Assembly (NCBI GenBank): GCA_031265765.1
Contig: JAISCE010000011.1
Location: 56,851 to 120,850 of the forward strand
Source: Azoarcus sp.
Lineage (GTDB): Bacteria; Pseudomonadota; Gammaproteobacteria; Burkholderiales; Rhodocyclaceae
Direction: 5' to 3'
DNA length: 64,000 nt
Below, in pieces: positions 47,571 through 57,403 of this stretch; the stretch's first letter is position 1; each line of letters begins with the position of its first letter. The translations under genes and the position numbers were made by a program. The notes beneath the pieces are model-generated. The model worked only from the letters and a program-made list of their open reading frames with translations, searched no databases and was not told where the DNA came from.

Positions 47571-49076
47571 ATGAGCGATTCCCGTATTCAAAGCGCCGCG
47601 CTGCGCGGCAAGATCATGTCGGCGGACGATGCCGCCGCTTTCATCGACCATGGCGACAATGTCGGCGTGAGCGGCTTCACCGGCTCGGGCCATCCCAAGG
47701 TCGTGCCGCAGGCGCTCGCCCGGCGGATCGCCGCCGCTTCCGAACGGGGCGAAGCTTTCCGCATCGGCGTGTGGACGGGCGCTTCGACTGCGCCCGAATT
47801 CGACGGCGCCCTGTTCAAGGTCAATGGCGTCTCCATGCGCCTGCCTTACCAGTCCGATCCGGATTGCCGCAACCGCATCAATGCCGGCGACGCGAACTAT
47901 ACCGACGTCCACCTCTCCCACGTCGCGCAGAATGCCGCCTGGGGCCATTACGGCAAGCTCAACGCCGCCCTGATCGAAGTCGCCGCCATTCTCGAAGACG
48001 GACGGCTGGTGCCCTCGACTTCGATCGGCAACAACCCAACCTGGCTGGATCTGGCCGACAAGGTCATCCTCGAAGTCAACGCCGCGCAAAGCGCCAAACT
48101 CGAAGGCATGCACGACATCTACAGCGTCGCGCTGCCGCCCCGTCGGCAGCCGATCCCGCTCGCCACGCCCGCCGACCGTATCGGCGACCCCTATCTGCGC
48201 GTCGATCCGAAAAAAGTGGTGGCCGTGGTCGAGACCGACTGTCTCGACCGCGACAACAAATTCACCGCGCCGGACGAAAACTCGCGTCTCATCGCCGGAC
48301 ACATCCTGGACTTCCTCCAGTACGAAGTGAAAAAAGGCCGCATTCCGCCCACCCTGCTGCCGCTGCAATCGGGCGTGGGCAACATCGCCAACGCCGTCAT
48401 GGCGGGCCTGGACGGCGGCCCGTTCGACAAGCTGACCGCCTACACCGAAGTCTTGCAGGACGGCATGCTCGACATGATCCGTTCCGGCAGGCTCGTCTGC
48501 GCCTCGGCGACCGCCGTCTCGCTCTCGGCCGGGGCGCTGGCCGATCTTTTCGCCAATATCGACGAATACCGCAAAAGCATCATCCTGCGCCCGCAGGAAA
48601 TCAGCAATCATCCCGAGATCATCCGCCGCCTGGGAACCATCTCGATGAACGGCATGCTCGAAGCCGACATCTACGGCAACGTCAATTCCACCCATGTTCT
48701 CGGCTCGAAGATGATGAACGGCCTCGGCGGATCGGGCGACTTCGCGCGCAACGCCTATCTCTCGATTTTCATGACGCCTTCGACGGCCAAGAACGGCGCG
48801 CTGTCGTGCATCGTGCCGATGGTTTCGCACGTCGACCATACCGAGCACGATGTGCAAGTGCTGGTCACGGAACACGGTCTGGCCGACCTGCGCGGCCTCG
48901 CGCCGCGCCAGCGCGCCCGGCTGGTGATCGACAACTGCGCCGATCCCCGTTTCCGCCCCGCGCTCGACGATTATCTCGCCCGCGCGGAAAAGAGCGCCAA
49001 TGGCAAACAGACGCCGCATCTGCTGGGCGAAGCCTTCGACTGGCATCTGCGCGCGCTGCGCGGCGAGCCGATGTAA
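47571..49076 (+). CDS. Acetyl-CoA hydrolase/CoA-transferase family (succinyl-CoA:acetate type)
   Basis: This 501-residue enzyme belongs to the class I CoA-transferase group of AarC, Cat1 and ScpC, which move CoA between succinate and acetate or propionate. The catalytic glutamate is Glu293 in YTEVLQDGML, and the CoA-binding SGVGNIANAV and GSGDFARNAY loops are intact. The length fits. It is a monocistronic unit. Substrate is inferred: acetate or propionate activation would suit an organism that stores polyhydroxyalkanoate. Confidence 0.88.
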   Translation: MSDSRIQSAALRGKIMSADDAAAFIDHGDNVGVSGFTGSGHPKVVPQALARRIAAASERGEAFRIGVWTGASTAPEFDGALFKVNGVSMRLPYQSDPDCRNRINAGDANYTDVHLSHVAQNAAWGHYGKLNAALIEVAAILEDGRLVPSTSIGNNPTWLDLADKVILEVNAAQSAKLEGMHDIYSVALPPRRQPIPLATPADRIGDPYLRVDPKKVVAVVETDCLDRDNKFTAPDENSRLIAGHILDFLQYEVKKGRIPPTLLPLQSGVGNIANAVMAGLDGGPFDKLTAYTEVLQDGMLDMIRSGRLVCASATAVSLSAGALADLFANIDEYRKSIILRPQEISNHPEIIRRLGTISMNGMLEADIYGNVNSTHVLGSKMMNGLGGSGDFARNAYLSIFMTPSTAKNGALSCIVPMVSHVDHTEHDVQVLVTEHGLADLRGLAPRQRARLVIDNCADPRFRPALDDYLARAEKSANGKQTPHLLGEAFDWHLRALRGEPM

Positions 49077-49190
49077 CAAAACCGAGCCGCGCCCGGCATT
49101 GAAGATTCTTGCCGCCGGTAAGCTTGATGAATGCCAGAAGGAACAAGGCCGCCGCCCGATGGTCTGCGGCGATGCCCTGTTCCGGCGTGC

Positions 49191-49196
49191 TAGAAT
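49191..49196 (+). promoter_or_regulatory. Possible -10 of the aminotransferase gene
   Basis: TAGAAT lies 90 nt before the ATG, in a 210-nt gap. A convincing -35 is not seen, so the call is weak. Confidence 0.3.
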
Positions 49197-49286
49197 TTCC
49201 AGACCTTCGTCTCCGGCAGACCCTCCGCAGGGCCAGCGCGGTTTCCCGAACCGGCGCGCGTCTCAACCATCCATATTGGAGTTCCC

Positions 49287-50489
49287 ATGTCCGCATCCCT
49301 GTTCGCCGCTGTCGAGATGGCTCCCCGCGACCCTATCCTCGGCCTGACCGAAGCTTTCAATGCCGATAACCGCGCGGGCAAAGTCAATCTCGGCGTCGGG
49401 GTTTATTACGACGGCGATGGCAAGCTGCCCCTGCTCGCCGCGGTCAAGGCTGCCGAAGAAGCCCGCCTGAAAGCGCAGCCCGCGCGCGGCTACCAGCCCA
49501 TCGACGGCAACCCGGCTTATAACCAGGCCGTGCGCGATCTGTTGTTCGGCGCGGGGTCGGATCTGGCGGCCAATGGCACCGTTGTGACCATCCAGGCCCT
49601 GGGCGGCACCGGGGCGTTGAAGGTGGGCGCGGATTATCTGAAGCAGTTGTTGCCGCAGACAACCTTGTTCATCAGCGATCCTTCCTGGGAGAACCATCGC
49701 GCCCTGTTCGGGGCGGCGGGGTTTCCAATCGAAACCTACCCCTATTACGATCCGGCGTCGCGCGGCGTGGATTTCGATGCGATGAAGCAGAGGCTCGCCG
49801 CCTTGCCGCCGCAATCCATCGTGTTGCTGCATGCGTGCTGCCACAATCCGACCGGGGCGGATCTGACCGGCGGGCAATGGCAGGAAGTCGCCGCGCTTTG
49901 CAGGGAAAAGCGCCTCCTGCCTTTCCTCGACATGGCCTACCAGGGCTTTGCCGACGGTATCGAGCAGGATACCGCCGCGGTGCAGGCGTTCGCGGCCAGC
50001 GGCGTGCAGTTTTTGGTGTCTTCGTCTTTTTCCAAGAACTTCTCGTTGTACGGCGAGCGGGTGGGGGCGCTTTCCATCGTGACCGCGAGCAGGGAGGAAG
50101 CGGCGAGGGTGGCTTCGCAGGTGAAGCGCGTCATCCGCACGAATTATTCCAATCCGCCCACGCATGGCGGCGCAATCGTGGCGGCGGTTCTCGCCAGCCC
50201 CGAACTGAGAAAGCTTTGGGAAAATGAACTCGCCGGCATGAGAAACCGCATCCGCGCCATGCGCGCCGGTCTCGTCGATGCCTTGAAGGCGGAAGGCGTT
50301 GCGCGGGACTTCTCCTTTATCGCCAGGCAGCGCGGCATGTTCTCTTTTACCGGATTGAGCAAGGAGCAGGTGGAGCGGCTCAAGAGCGAGTCCGGGGTCT
50401 ATGCCGTTTCTTCGGGCCGTATCAATGTGGCGGCCTTGAATGGCGGGAATTTGCCCGTGGTGGCAAAGGCGATTGCCGCCGTGTTGTAA
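49287..50489 (+). CDS. Class I aspartate/aromatic aminotransferase
   Basis: This 400-residue PLP enzyme is of the AspC/TyrB type. Visible are the N-terminal DPILGLTEAF, the conserved NPTGADLT, the PLP lysine Lys250 in SSSFSKNFSLYGERVG, and the C-terminal MFSFTGLSKEQ and RINVAALN. The close AspC and TyrB branches differ in few active-site residues; the betaproteobacterial form is mostly annotated as aromatic aminotransferase, so I give no symbol. GGAG precedes the ATG. It converges on rne across a shared terminator. Confidence 0.9.
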   Translation: MSASLFAAVEMAPRDPILGLTEAFNADNRAGKVNLGVGVYYDGDGKLPLLAAVKAAEEARLKAQPARGYQPIDGNPAYNQAVRDLLFGAGSDLAANGTVVTIQALGGTGALKVGADYLKQLLPQTTLFISDPSWENHRALFGAAGFPIETYPYYDPASRGVDFDAMKQRLAALPPQSIVLLHACCHNPTGADLTGGQWQEVAALCREKRLLPFLDMAYQGFADGIEQDTAAVQAFAASGVQFLVSSSFSKNFSLYGERVGALSIVTASREEAARVASQVKRVIRTNYSNPPTHGGAIVAAVLASPELRKLWENELAGMRNRIRAMRAGLVDALKAEGVARDFSFIARQRGMFSFTGLSKEQVERLKSESGVYAVSSGRINVAALNGGNLPVVAKAIAAVL

Positions 50490-50510
50490 CGGGGCCAAAC
50501 CCGGTTGTGG

Positions 50511-50560
50511 AAAAACGGGATGGCCGCCCGTACATGGCGGCCATCCCGTTCGTTGTTTTT
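50511..50560. terminator. Bidirectional terminator between aminotransferase and rne
   Basis: A perfect 15-bp stem (50514-50528 with 50536-50550, loop CGTACAT). On the minus strand the stem is directly followed by T (50515-50511 complement); on the plus strand T's follow at 50556-50560. Confidence 0.9.
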
Positions 50561-50575
50561 ACCGGCCCGGCAGGG

Positions 50576-53344
50576 TCAGGCGCTTTTGTGCGTTTCAACC
50601 TGCTGCAAGGGTTCTTCACTGGCGATGGCCGCCGCGCGCGGCTTGCGTCCGAGGCGGACGGGTTTTTCCGGCGTGCCGTCCGTGAATTGGGGTTTTTTCT
50701 CCAGATCGGTTTCGATCATGACGAGGCTCGCGTCTTTGGGTGTGCCGACAAGACCGGCGGTTGGCATGGCAGCCGGTTCCCGCGTTTCCGGCTTCGGGCC
50801 GGCGAACGAGGCCGCTTCGGTAAACGAGTCGGACTCTTTCAGCAAGGGCAGGGGAAGCGGCGCGGTTTCGGCGCTTTCAGCCTTTTCTTCCGGTTTTGCG
50901 GCAATGGGCGCGGGATCGCTTTCCGGTTCCGGCTCGAATGGTTTGTCGGCGGCAACGGGAAGGGCATCCGGCGAAGCCGGTTGCGCGACGGGTACGGTGT
51001 CGACGGGTGCGCCCATGGCGACGACGGGCAAGGCTTCGGCTTCCGCAGCATCGGCGATAGCGGTTTCGCCTTCGGCGGTGCGCCCCCGGCGACCGCCACG
51101 ACTGCGGCGGCGGTGTTTTTCGGCGGCGGCTTCGGTATCGGCGGGCGCGGACTGTTCGACAGGCACGGTGGCTGCCTGATCCTGCGCCGCGGCTCCGACG
51201 GATTTTTCGGCGCTGGCGCGGCGCGGCCTTGCAGCAGTGTCCTCGGGTACAGCGGGTTTGCCGGTGTCTTCGGTGGTCTTGTCCCGGCTGCGACGGCGGC
51301 GGGCGCCGCTCGCCGTCTTGGCATTGTCGGTTTCGGCTGCGGCGGTGCGTTCCGGCGTTTCGGCGCGCTCGCTGCTGCGTTCGCCGCGCGGCTTGGGCGA
51401 ACGCTGCGGTTTGTCCTGCACGGCGGGCGTATCGCTTTTTTCGGCGCGGGTCTCGCGGGTCTCGCGGGTGTTGTCGCGTTCGCCGCGTTCGCCACGCTGA
51501 CCGCGGTTGCCGCCGCCGCTACGGTTGCCGCGTTCGCCGTTGCGGCCGGCGGGGCGTTCGCGTTCGTTTTGCCCGCGCGTTTCGCGCGCCGCCGGGATGG
51601 CGGGAGACGGGACCGGTTCGTCGTGAGCGCCGCCGAGCAGATCGCCGAGCCAGTTCGTGAGGCGCGAGAGGATGCCGGTCGTGGATTGCGCGGAAGCTTG
51701 TGGCGCGGCGGCGGGCGATTCAGGGGTGGGCAGGGAAGGGCCGACGCCCTTGACGATGGCTTCCTTGCGCGCCGCGACCGTCTTGTCGCCGCCGTTACGG
51801 CCGTTGCCGGTGACGGTCTCCTCGCCCGGTTGTTGCACCATCTGGTAGCTGGCGAGCGTGATGTCGTCCTGGTTGAGTTGGTCGTGGCGCAGCCGCGTGA
51901 TTTCGTGCGCGGGCGTTTCCATGTGCCGGTTTGGCACGATGAGGAGCAGGATCTTGTGGCGGAATTCGATGCGCGCGATGTCCGCCCGTTTTTCATTGAG
52001 CAGATAGGTGGCGACATCGACCGGCGCTTGCAGATGTACGGCGCCGGTGTTTTCTTTCATCGCTTCTTCTTCGATGATGCGCAGGATGTGCAGGGCCGAG
52101 GATTCAGTGCTGCGGATATGGCCGGTGCCGGTGCAGCGCGGGCAGGTGATATAGCTGGTTTCGGCCAGCGCGGGGCGCAGGCGCTGGCGGGACAGTTCGA
52201 GCAGGCCGAAGCGGCTGATCTTGCCGGCCTGCACGCGGGCGCGGTCGTAGTGCAGGGCGTCGCGCAGGCGGCTTTCGACTTCGCCCCGGTTCCTGGCGGA
52301 ATCCATGTCGATGAAGTCGATGACGATGAGACCGCCCAGGTCGCGCAGGCGCAACTGGCGGGCGATTTCGTCGGCGGCTTCGAGGTTGGTGCGCAGCGCG
52401 GTTTCCTCGATGTTGGCGCCTTTGGTGGAGCGGCCCGAGTTGACGTCGACGGCGACCAGCGCCTCAGTGTGGTCGATGACCACGCTGCCGCCGGAGGGAA
52501 GGTTGACCTGGCGGGAATAGGCCGATTCGATCTGGTGTTCGATCTGGAAGCGCGAGAAAAGCGGTACGTCGTCGTTGTAGCGTTTGATGCGGTTGACGTT
52601 GTCCGGCATGACGCGGTTCATGAACTGTCCGGCCTGCTCGTAGATGTCGTCGGTGTCGACGAGGATTTCGCCGATGTCGGGCTGGAAATAGTCGCGGATG
52701 GCGCGGATGACGAGGCTGCCTTCCTGATAGATGAGGAAAGCGCCGCTCTGGTCGCGCGCCGCGCCTTCGATGGCCGTCCAGAGCTGTACGAGGTAGTTGA
52801 GGTCCCATTGCAACTCGTCGGCGCTGCGGCCGATGGCGGCGGTGCGCGCGATGAGGCTCATGCCCTGCGGCACATCGAGTTGATCCATGGCTTCGCGCAA
52901 CTCGGTACGTTCCTCGCCTTCGATGCGGCGCGACACGCCGCCGCCGTGAGGGTTGTTGGGCATCAGCACGAGATAGCGGCCCGCGAGCGCGACGTAGGTG
53001 GTGAGAGCCGCGCCCTTGGTGCCGCGCTCGTCCTTTTCGACCTGGACGATGAGTTCCTGGCCTTCGCGCAACACCTCCCGGATGTTGGCGCGGTTGCCCG
53101 CACCGGGCTGGAAGTAGCTGCGGGAGATTTCCTTGAGAGGCAGGAAACCGGACCGCTCCGCGCCGTAGTCGACGAAGGCCGCTTCAAGGCTGGGGTCGAT
53201 CCGGGTAATGACTGCTTTGTAGATATTGCTCTTGCGTTCTTCCTTATTGGCCGATTCGATATCGAGATCGATCAGTTTTTGACCGTCTACGATTGCGACG
53301 CGAAGTTCTTCAGCCTGCGTCGCGTTGAAAAGCATGCGCTTCAT
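50576..53344 (-). CDS. rne: Ribonuclease E
   Basis: This 922-residue endonuclease starts mRNA decay and rRNA processing at the membrane. The N-terminal half is conserved: [18 protein letters not shown]1 domain (about 38-125), RNase H-like and DNase I-like parts with VDVNSGRST and IVIDFIDMD (catalytic aspartates), and the zinc-link CPRCTGTG. The C-terminal half (about 510-922) is low-complexity, Arg-, Glu- and Ala-rich scaffold and poorly conserved, as expected. An amphipathic helix near [14 protein letters not shown] is likely the membrane anchor. ATG 53344 fits the family start. A leader of about 400 nt precedes it, as in E. coli, where rne autoregulates. Confidence 0.96.
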   Translation of the reverse strand: MKRMLFNATQAEELRVAIVDGQKLIDLDIESANKEERKSNIYKAVITRIDPSLEAAFVDYGAERSGFLPLKEISRSYFQPGAGNRANIREVLREGQELIVQVEKDERGTKGAALTTYVALAGRYLVLMPNNPHGGGVSRRIEGEERTELREAMDQLDVPQGMSLIARTAAIGRSADELQWDLNYLVQLWTAIEGAARDQSGAFLIYQEGSLVIRAIRDYFQPDIGEILVDTDDIYEQAGQFMNRVMPDNVNRIKRYNDDVPLFSRFQIEHQIESAYSRQVNLPSGGSVVIDHTEALVAVDVNSGRSTKGANIEETALRTNLEAADEIARQLRLRDLGGLIVIDFIDMDSARNRGEVESRLRDALHYDRARVQAGKISRFGLLELSRQRLRPALAETSYITCPRCTGTGHIRSTESSALHILRIIEEEAMKENTGAVHLQAPVDVATYLLNEKRADIARIEFRHKILLLIVPNRHMETPAHEITRLRHDQLNQDDITLASYQMVQQPGEETVTGNGRNGGDKTVAARKEAIVKGVGPSLPTPESPAAAPQASAQSTTGILSRLTNWLGDLLGGAHDEPVPSPAIPAARETRGQNERERPAGRNGERGNRSGGGNRGQRGERGERDNTRETRETRAEKSDTPAVQDKPQRSPKPRGERSSERAETPERTAAAETDNAKTASGARRRRSRDKTTEDTGKPAVPEDTAARPRRASAEKSVGAAAQDQAATVPVEQSAPADTEAAAEKHRRRSRGGRRGRTAEGETAIADAAEAEALPVVAMGAPVDTVPVAQPASPDALPVAADKPFEPEPESDPAPIAAKPEEKAESAETAPLPLPLLKESDSFTEAASFAGPKPETREPAAMPTAGLVGTPKDASLVMIETDLEKKPQFTDGTPEKPVRLGRKPRAAAIASEEPLQQVETHKSA

Positions 53345-53757
53345 TATGAGTCGTTCTCCCGCGCCAGATGCATACGGGCAGGAACGACCGGCGCGCGCCA
53401 TCGCGCTGGTCCGGGGGTCAGGAGCGGTTGTATCGAGCTGCTTTCATCCGGTAGTGATTTTGCTGTGATGGGTTGGCTGGTCGTCTTTCACTTGTCCTGC
53501 CGAGGCCGGCGCCGCCGGTTTCGGCGATGTCGGTCTTGCGGGCATGATCCTGCTGGTGTGTTGCGTCTTGCGCGTTTTGTATCCAGCCGCGAGGGCTGGA
53601 TGGGTGTGTCGAAAAAGGTGTACTGCGCTACCATCGCCGCCTTTCGGCGCGCGATCCGCACAGGCGGCGGGCCGGGAGCACATGCAAGAGCTCCAGCGTC
53701 GTCCGTGATCCATCGCCTTCTGGCGTATGGCTCGGCATCCGCAACCGGCTTTCAGCG
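53345..53757 (-). promoter_or_regulatory. Long rne 5' leader
   Basis: No gene is seen on either strand in this 413-nt stretch; the reading frames are antisense shadows. It runs from the predicted rne start (about 53757) to the rne ATG. E. coli rne has a similar 361-nt leader that RNase E itself cleaves to limit its own level, so the same role is inferred. I did not detect specific conserved hairpins by eye. Confidence 0.55.
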
Positions 53758-53763
53758 GGCAAG

Positions 53764-53792
53764 ATTATATTCACGATGATGATGCAAAGCAA
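53764..53792 (-). promoter_or_regulatory. Sigma-70 promoter of rne
   Basis: On the minus strand TTGCTT (53792-53787), a 17-nt spacer and TATAAT (53769-53764). The -35 box lies inside the first codons of rluC if rluC starts at 53776. Confidence 0.7.
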
Positions 53793-54732
53793 AATAAATG
53801 CAGCGCGGCGCGAACGGATCGACGAATCCGCCGCCGGGCAGCGCATCGACAATTACCTGATACGCACCATGAAAGGTGTGCCGAAAAGCCACATCTACCG
53901 CATCTTGCGCAGCGGTGAAGTGCGGATCAATGGCTGCCGGGTGCGGCAGACCTATCGCCTCGCCGTCGACGACGAATTGCGGATTCCGCCGCTGCGGATG
54001 GCCGGGGCGGTGGACGCCGCACTCCCTGTGCCGCCGGGCAGGCCGTTGCCGGTGGTGTTCGAGGATGAGGCCCTGATGGTGGTGGACAAGCCCGCAGGGC
54101 TGGCCGTGCATGGCGGCAGCGGCGTGAGTTTCGGCGTGATCGAACAATTGCGCGCCCAGCGCCCCGGACCCGGGGCGCTTGAACTTGCGCACAGGCTCGA
54201 CCGCGAAACCTCCGGCCTGCTGATCGTGGCGAAAAAACGTTCGGCGCTGACCGCCCTGCACGGCATGATGCGCGACGGCCATGTGGAAAAACGCTATCTC
54301 GCCCTCGTTGCGGGGCAATGGCCGAACCCGGTGCAACATATCCGCGCGCCGCTTTTCAAATACCTGGCCGCCGACGGCGAGCGCCGCGTCAGGGTGTCCG
54401 CCGAGGGCAAGCCCGCGCACAGCATCGTGCGCCTGGTCGAACGCTGGCAACGGTTCAGCCTGCTCGAAGTCGAGCTGAAAACCGGGCGCACCCACCAGAT
54501 ACGGGTACATCTCGCGCACCTCGGTTTTCCGCTCGCGGGCGACGGCAAATACGGCGATTTCGCCCTCAACAGGGCGCTCGAAGGTGAAGGGCTGCGGCGG
54601 ATGTTTCTCCATGCCGCGCGGCTGGTTTTCGCGCATCCGCTCACCGGCGGGCGGCTCGCGTTCGATGCGCCGCCGCCGCCGGAACTCCAGGGCTTCATCG
54701 CCCGCCTCGACACACAGGAACCTGCCGCATGA
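53776..54732 (+). CDS. rluC: 23S rRNA pseudouridine synthase RluC
   Basis: RluC makes pseudouridine at 955, 2504 and 2580 of 23S rRNA. The 318-residue protein has an S4 domain (about 20-75, VPKSHIYRILRSGEVRING) and the RluA-type catalytic domain with Asp142 in AHRLDRETSGL and KTGRTHQIRVH. Three successive ATG codons open the frame with no ribosome site, and the only TATATT box is about 7 nt upstream, so translation may be leaderless or use a later start. It is divergent from rne, as in E. coli. Confidence 0.93.
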   Translation: MMMQSKINAARRERIDESAAGQRIDNYLIRTMKGVPKSHIYRILRSGEVRINGCRVRQTYRLAVDDELRIPPLRMAGAVDAALPVPPGRPLPVVFEDEALMVVDKPAGLAVHGGSGVSFGVIEQLRAQRPGPGALELAHRLDRETSGLLIVAKKRSALTALHGMMRDGHVEKRYLALVAGQWPNPVQHIRAPLFKYLAADGERRVRVSAEGKPAHSIVRLVERWQRFSLLEVELKTGRTHQIRVHLAHLGFPLAGDGKYGDFALNRALEGEGLRRMFLHAARLVFAHPLTGGRLAFDAPPPPELQGFIARLDTQEPAA

Positions 54733-55385
54733 GCACAAGATTCGACCTCATCGTCTTCGACTGGGACGGCACCTTGATGGATTCGACCGCCGCCATCGCG
54801 CACGCGATCCAGTCCGCCTGCCGCGACCTGGGATTGTCCGTGCCCGACGACATCCGCGCCCGGCACGTCATCGGACTCGGACTCGCCGAAGCCCTGCAAT
54901 ATGCCGCGCCCGACCTGCCCGCGCGCGAGTACCCGAAAATCGCGGAACGCTACCGCCATCATTATTTCGCCGCGAACGAAACGCTGACGCTTTTTCCCGG
55001 CATTGCCGGTCTTCTTGCCTGGCTGCGCCGCGAAGGCCGCCTGCTGGCGGTTGCCACGGGAAAAAGCCGCGCCGGACTCGACCGCGTTCTCGACCAATCC
55101 GGCCTTGGTTCGCTTTTTCACGCCACGCGATGCGCCGACGAATGCTTCTCCAAGCCGCATCCGGCGATGCTCGAAGAACTGATGGCCGAACTGGGCGCAG
55201 CATCCGGGAAAACCTTGATGATCGGCGACACCACGCATGACCTGCGAATGGCGAAAAATGCCGGGGCGGCGGGCGTGGGCGTCGGCTTCGGCGCGCATCC
55301 GCTTGCCGCCCTGCGCGCCGAAACACCGCTCGCCTGCGTGGAAACGCCGGAAGAACTGGCTGCATGGCTGAAAACGAATGCGTAA
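54729..55385 (+). CDS. HAD family phosphatase (phosphoglycolate phosphatase-like)
   Basis: This 218-residue HAD hydrolase has the nucleophile motif FDWDGTLMD, motif II ATGKS and motif IV IGDTTHDLRMAKNAG, with a helical cap of the Gph type. Substrate cannot be read from the sequence; relatives beside rluC are usually annotated phosphoglycolate phosphatase. Its ATG overlaps the rluC stop (ATGA), so the two are co-translated. Confidence 0.9.
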   Translation: MSTRFDLIVFDWDGTLMDSTAAIAHAIQSACRDLGLSVPDDIRARHVIGLGLAEALQYAAPDLPAREYPKIAERYRHHYFAANETLTLFPGIAGLLAWLRREGRLLAVATGKSRAGLDRVLDQSGLGSLFHATRCADECFSKPHPAMLEELMAELGAASGKTLMIGDTTHDLRMAKNAGAAGVGVGFGAHPLAALRAETPLACVETPEELAAWLKTNA

Positions 55386-55474
55386 ATGCCGTCGCGCGGA
55401 AAAGCGAAGCGTCTTCCGCAGATACATACCGGTCGGCGCGCAACGCCTTATCCTGTTATCATTTCGTCATTCCC

Positions 55475-56608
55475 ATGGCTCCCTGTAGAATCCTCGGCGC
55501 TCCCGAGCGCGGCGTGATCGAAGCGTATGAATCCCGGCTTCAGTCCCGCGGCTATACCGCCGATCCGGCGCAACGCGCGGCGGTCGTCCGGCTGCAAAAG
55601 CTCTATGCGGACTTGCTTGCTTTCAAGGCCGCCCGCCGCACCCGGCTGCGCAAGATGCTCGTTCATCCACGCGAACCGAAAAGCGTTTATTTCTGGGGCG
55701 GCGTCGGGCGCGGCAAAAGCTTTTTGATGGATTGCTTTTTCGATGCGCTCCCCTACCGGCGCAAGCGCCGCGTGCATTTCCACGCATTCATGCAGGAGGT
55801 GCAGAACGATTTGCGCCGCTTCAACCATGCTCCCGATCCGCTGCAAAAGATAGCCGACCGTATCGCCACGCAGACCCGCCTGCTTTGTTTCGACGAATTC
55901 CACGTCTCCGACATCGCCGATGCGATGATCCTGGGCCGCTTGTTGGAGGCGCTTTTCGCGCGCGGGGTGATCTTTGTGATGACTTCCAATTACCCGCCGG
56001 ATGGCCTGTATCCGGACGGCTTGATGCGGATCAATTTCCTGCCCGCGATCGAACTGATAAAACGGCGTTTCGATGTACTCGAAGTCGACGATGGCGCCGA
56101 TTATCGTTTGCGCGCCCTGGCGCGGTGCGAGTCGTGGCTGATCCCCGCAGGCGAATTGGCCGATGCGCGGCTGGCCGGCGATTTCCGGCATCTGGCCGGC
56201 GCCGGGCCGCAAGCGGGGGAAATCGAAGTATTGGCGCGCCGCCTCCCCGTGCGCGGTTGCGCCTCGGGCGTAGTGTGGTTCGATTTCGATGCGCTTTGCC
56301 GCACGGCGCGCTCGCAGAACGACTATCTCGAAATCGCCCGCGCCCACCATACCGTCCTGTTGTCGGGAATACCGGTGATGCATGCCGGCGAGGCGTCGGA
56401 GGCGCGGCGCTTTACCTGGCTGATCGATGTGCTTTACGATTCCCGCGTCAAACTCATTGCCAGCGCCGGAGGCGAGGCGCGTTCGCTTTATACCGGGGGA
56501 ATCCATGCGAATGAATTCGTCCGCACCGTGAGCCGCCTGGTCGAGATGCGCACGCACGAATATCTCGCCATGCCGCATCGACTGGAAGAACCGGAGATCG
56601 CCACATGA
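55475..56608 (+). CDS. zapE: Cell division ATPase ZapE (AFG1 family)
   Basis: ZapE is an AAA-type ATPase that modulates Z-ring stability. The 377-residue protein has Walker A GGVGRGKS (75-82), Walker B LLCFDEFHV, a sensor TSNYPPDGLYPDGL and the C-terminal IHANEFVRTVSRLVEM. ATG 55475 matches the family start; the open frame begins 37 codons upstream inside the HAD gene tail but those residues are not conserved. The hydrolase follows with a 4-nt overlap. Confidence 0.93.
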   Translation: MAPCRILGAPERGVIEAYESRLQSRGYTADPAQRAAVVRLQKLYADLLAFKAARRTRLRKMLVHPREPKSVYFWGGVGRGKSFLMDCFFDALPYRRKRRVHFHAFMQEVQNDLRRFNHAPDPLQKIADRIATQTRLLCFDEFHVSDIADAMILGRLLEALFARGVIFVMTSNYPPDGLYPDGLMRINFLPAIELIKRRFDVLEVDDGADYRLRALARCESWLIPAGELADARLAGDFRHLAGAGPQAGEIEVLARRLPVRGCASGVVWFDFDALCRTARSQNDYLEIARAHHTVLLSGIPVMHAGEASEARRFTWLIDVLYDSRVKLIASAGGEARSLYTGGIHANEFVRTVSRLVEMRTHEYLAMPHRLEEPEIAT

Positions 56609-57399
56609 CCGAATTCATTACGCTCCCGCACCGCGGCCCGCAGGGCAGGGCGTTGACGCTGGAATACGGTTGGGTCGGCCCGGAAAATCCGCCGGAAGAT
56701 GCGCCGGTGCTGATTTTCCTGCACGAAGGTCTGGGGTGCGCCGCTTTGTGGCGGGAATTTCCTGCGATTTTGTGCGCGCGCTTGCAATGGCGCGGCCTCG
56801 TTTATTCCCGGTACGCTTATGGCGCGTCTACGCCGCGCCCGCACGATGAGCCTTTCCCCGGCGATTATCTCGAACGCGAAGCCCTCGAAATTCTTCCGGC
56901 GCTGCTGCGCGCGCTCGAAATCGAAAGACCGTGGCTGCTCGGGCACAGCGACGGCGGCAGTATCGCCCTGATCGCCGCGGGGAGCGATACCGCGCGTTAT
57001 CGCGGCATCGTCGCCATCGCGCCGCATTATTGCGTCGAGGAAATTTGCCTGAAAGGCATCGAGCGTGCGCGCATTGCCTATGAGCAGGGCGCTCTCCGCG
57101 AGCGTCTGGCGAAACATCACCGGGATGTGGATTCCGCCTTCTACGGCTGGTGCAACGCCTGGCTCGATCCGCGGCGGCGCGGCTGGAACATCGAAAACTT
57201 GTTGAAACGCATTGCCTGTCCTTCTCTTGCCATCCAGGGCGTGCAGGACGAATATGCAACGCTCGACCAGATCGCGGCCATCGAGCGCCATGCGCCGCAT
57301 ACCGAATTGCTGGCCATCGACGGCTGCGGCCATTTCCCTTTTCGTCATGCCGCCGATACAGTGACGAAGGCCATTGCGGGCTTTGCCGCCCGTCACTGA
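56605..57399 (+). CDS. Alpha/beta hydrolase
   Basis: This 264-residue cytosolic hydrolase has the oxyanion HEGLGCAALW, the nucleophile elbow GHSDGGS, a likely acid in QDEYAT and the catalytic His in GCGHFPF. It overlaps zapE by 4 nt (ATGA) and is followed by the helicase after 4 nt, so it belongs to the rluC-to-helicase run. Substrate unknown. Confidence 0.85.
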   Translation: MTEFITLPHRGPQGRALTLEYGWVGPENPPEDAPVLIFLHEGLGCAALWREFPAILCARLQWRGLVYSRYAYGASTPRPHDEPFPGDYLEREALEILPALLRALEIERPWLLGHSDGGSIALIAAGSDTARYRGIVAIAPHYCVEEICLKGIERARIAYEQGALRERLAKHHRDVDSAFYGWCNAWLDPRRRGWNIENLLKRIACPSLAIQGVQDEYATLDQIAAIERHAPHTELLAIDGCGHFPFRHAADTVTKAIAGFAARH

Positions 57400-57403
57400 G
57401 ACG

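Noticed and set aside
50507..53779. Plus-strand frame of 1090 codons opposite rne
   Set aside because: Phe/Gly/Ala-rich mirror of the RNase E gene that also runs through its leader; no domain is recognisable.
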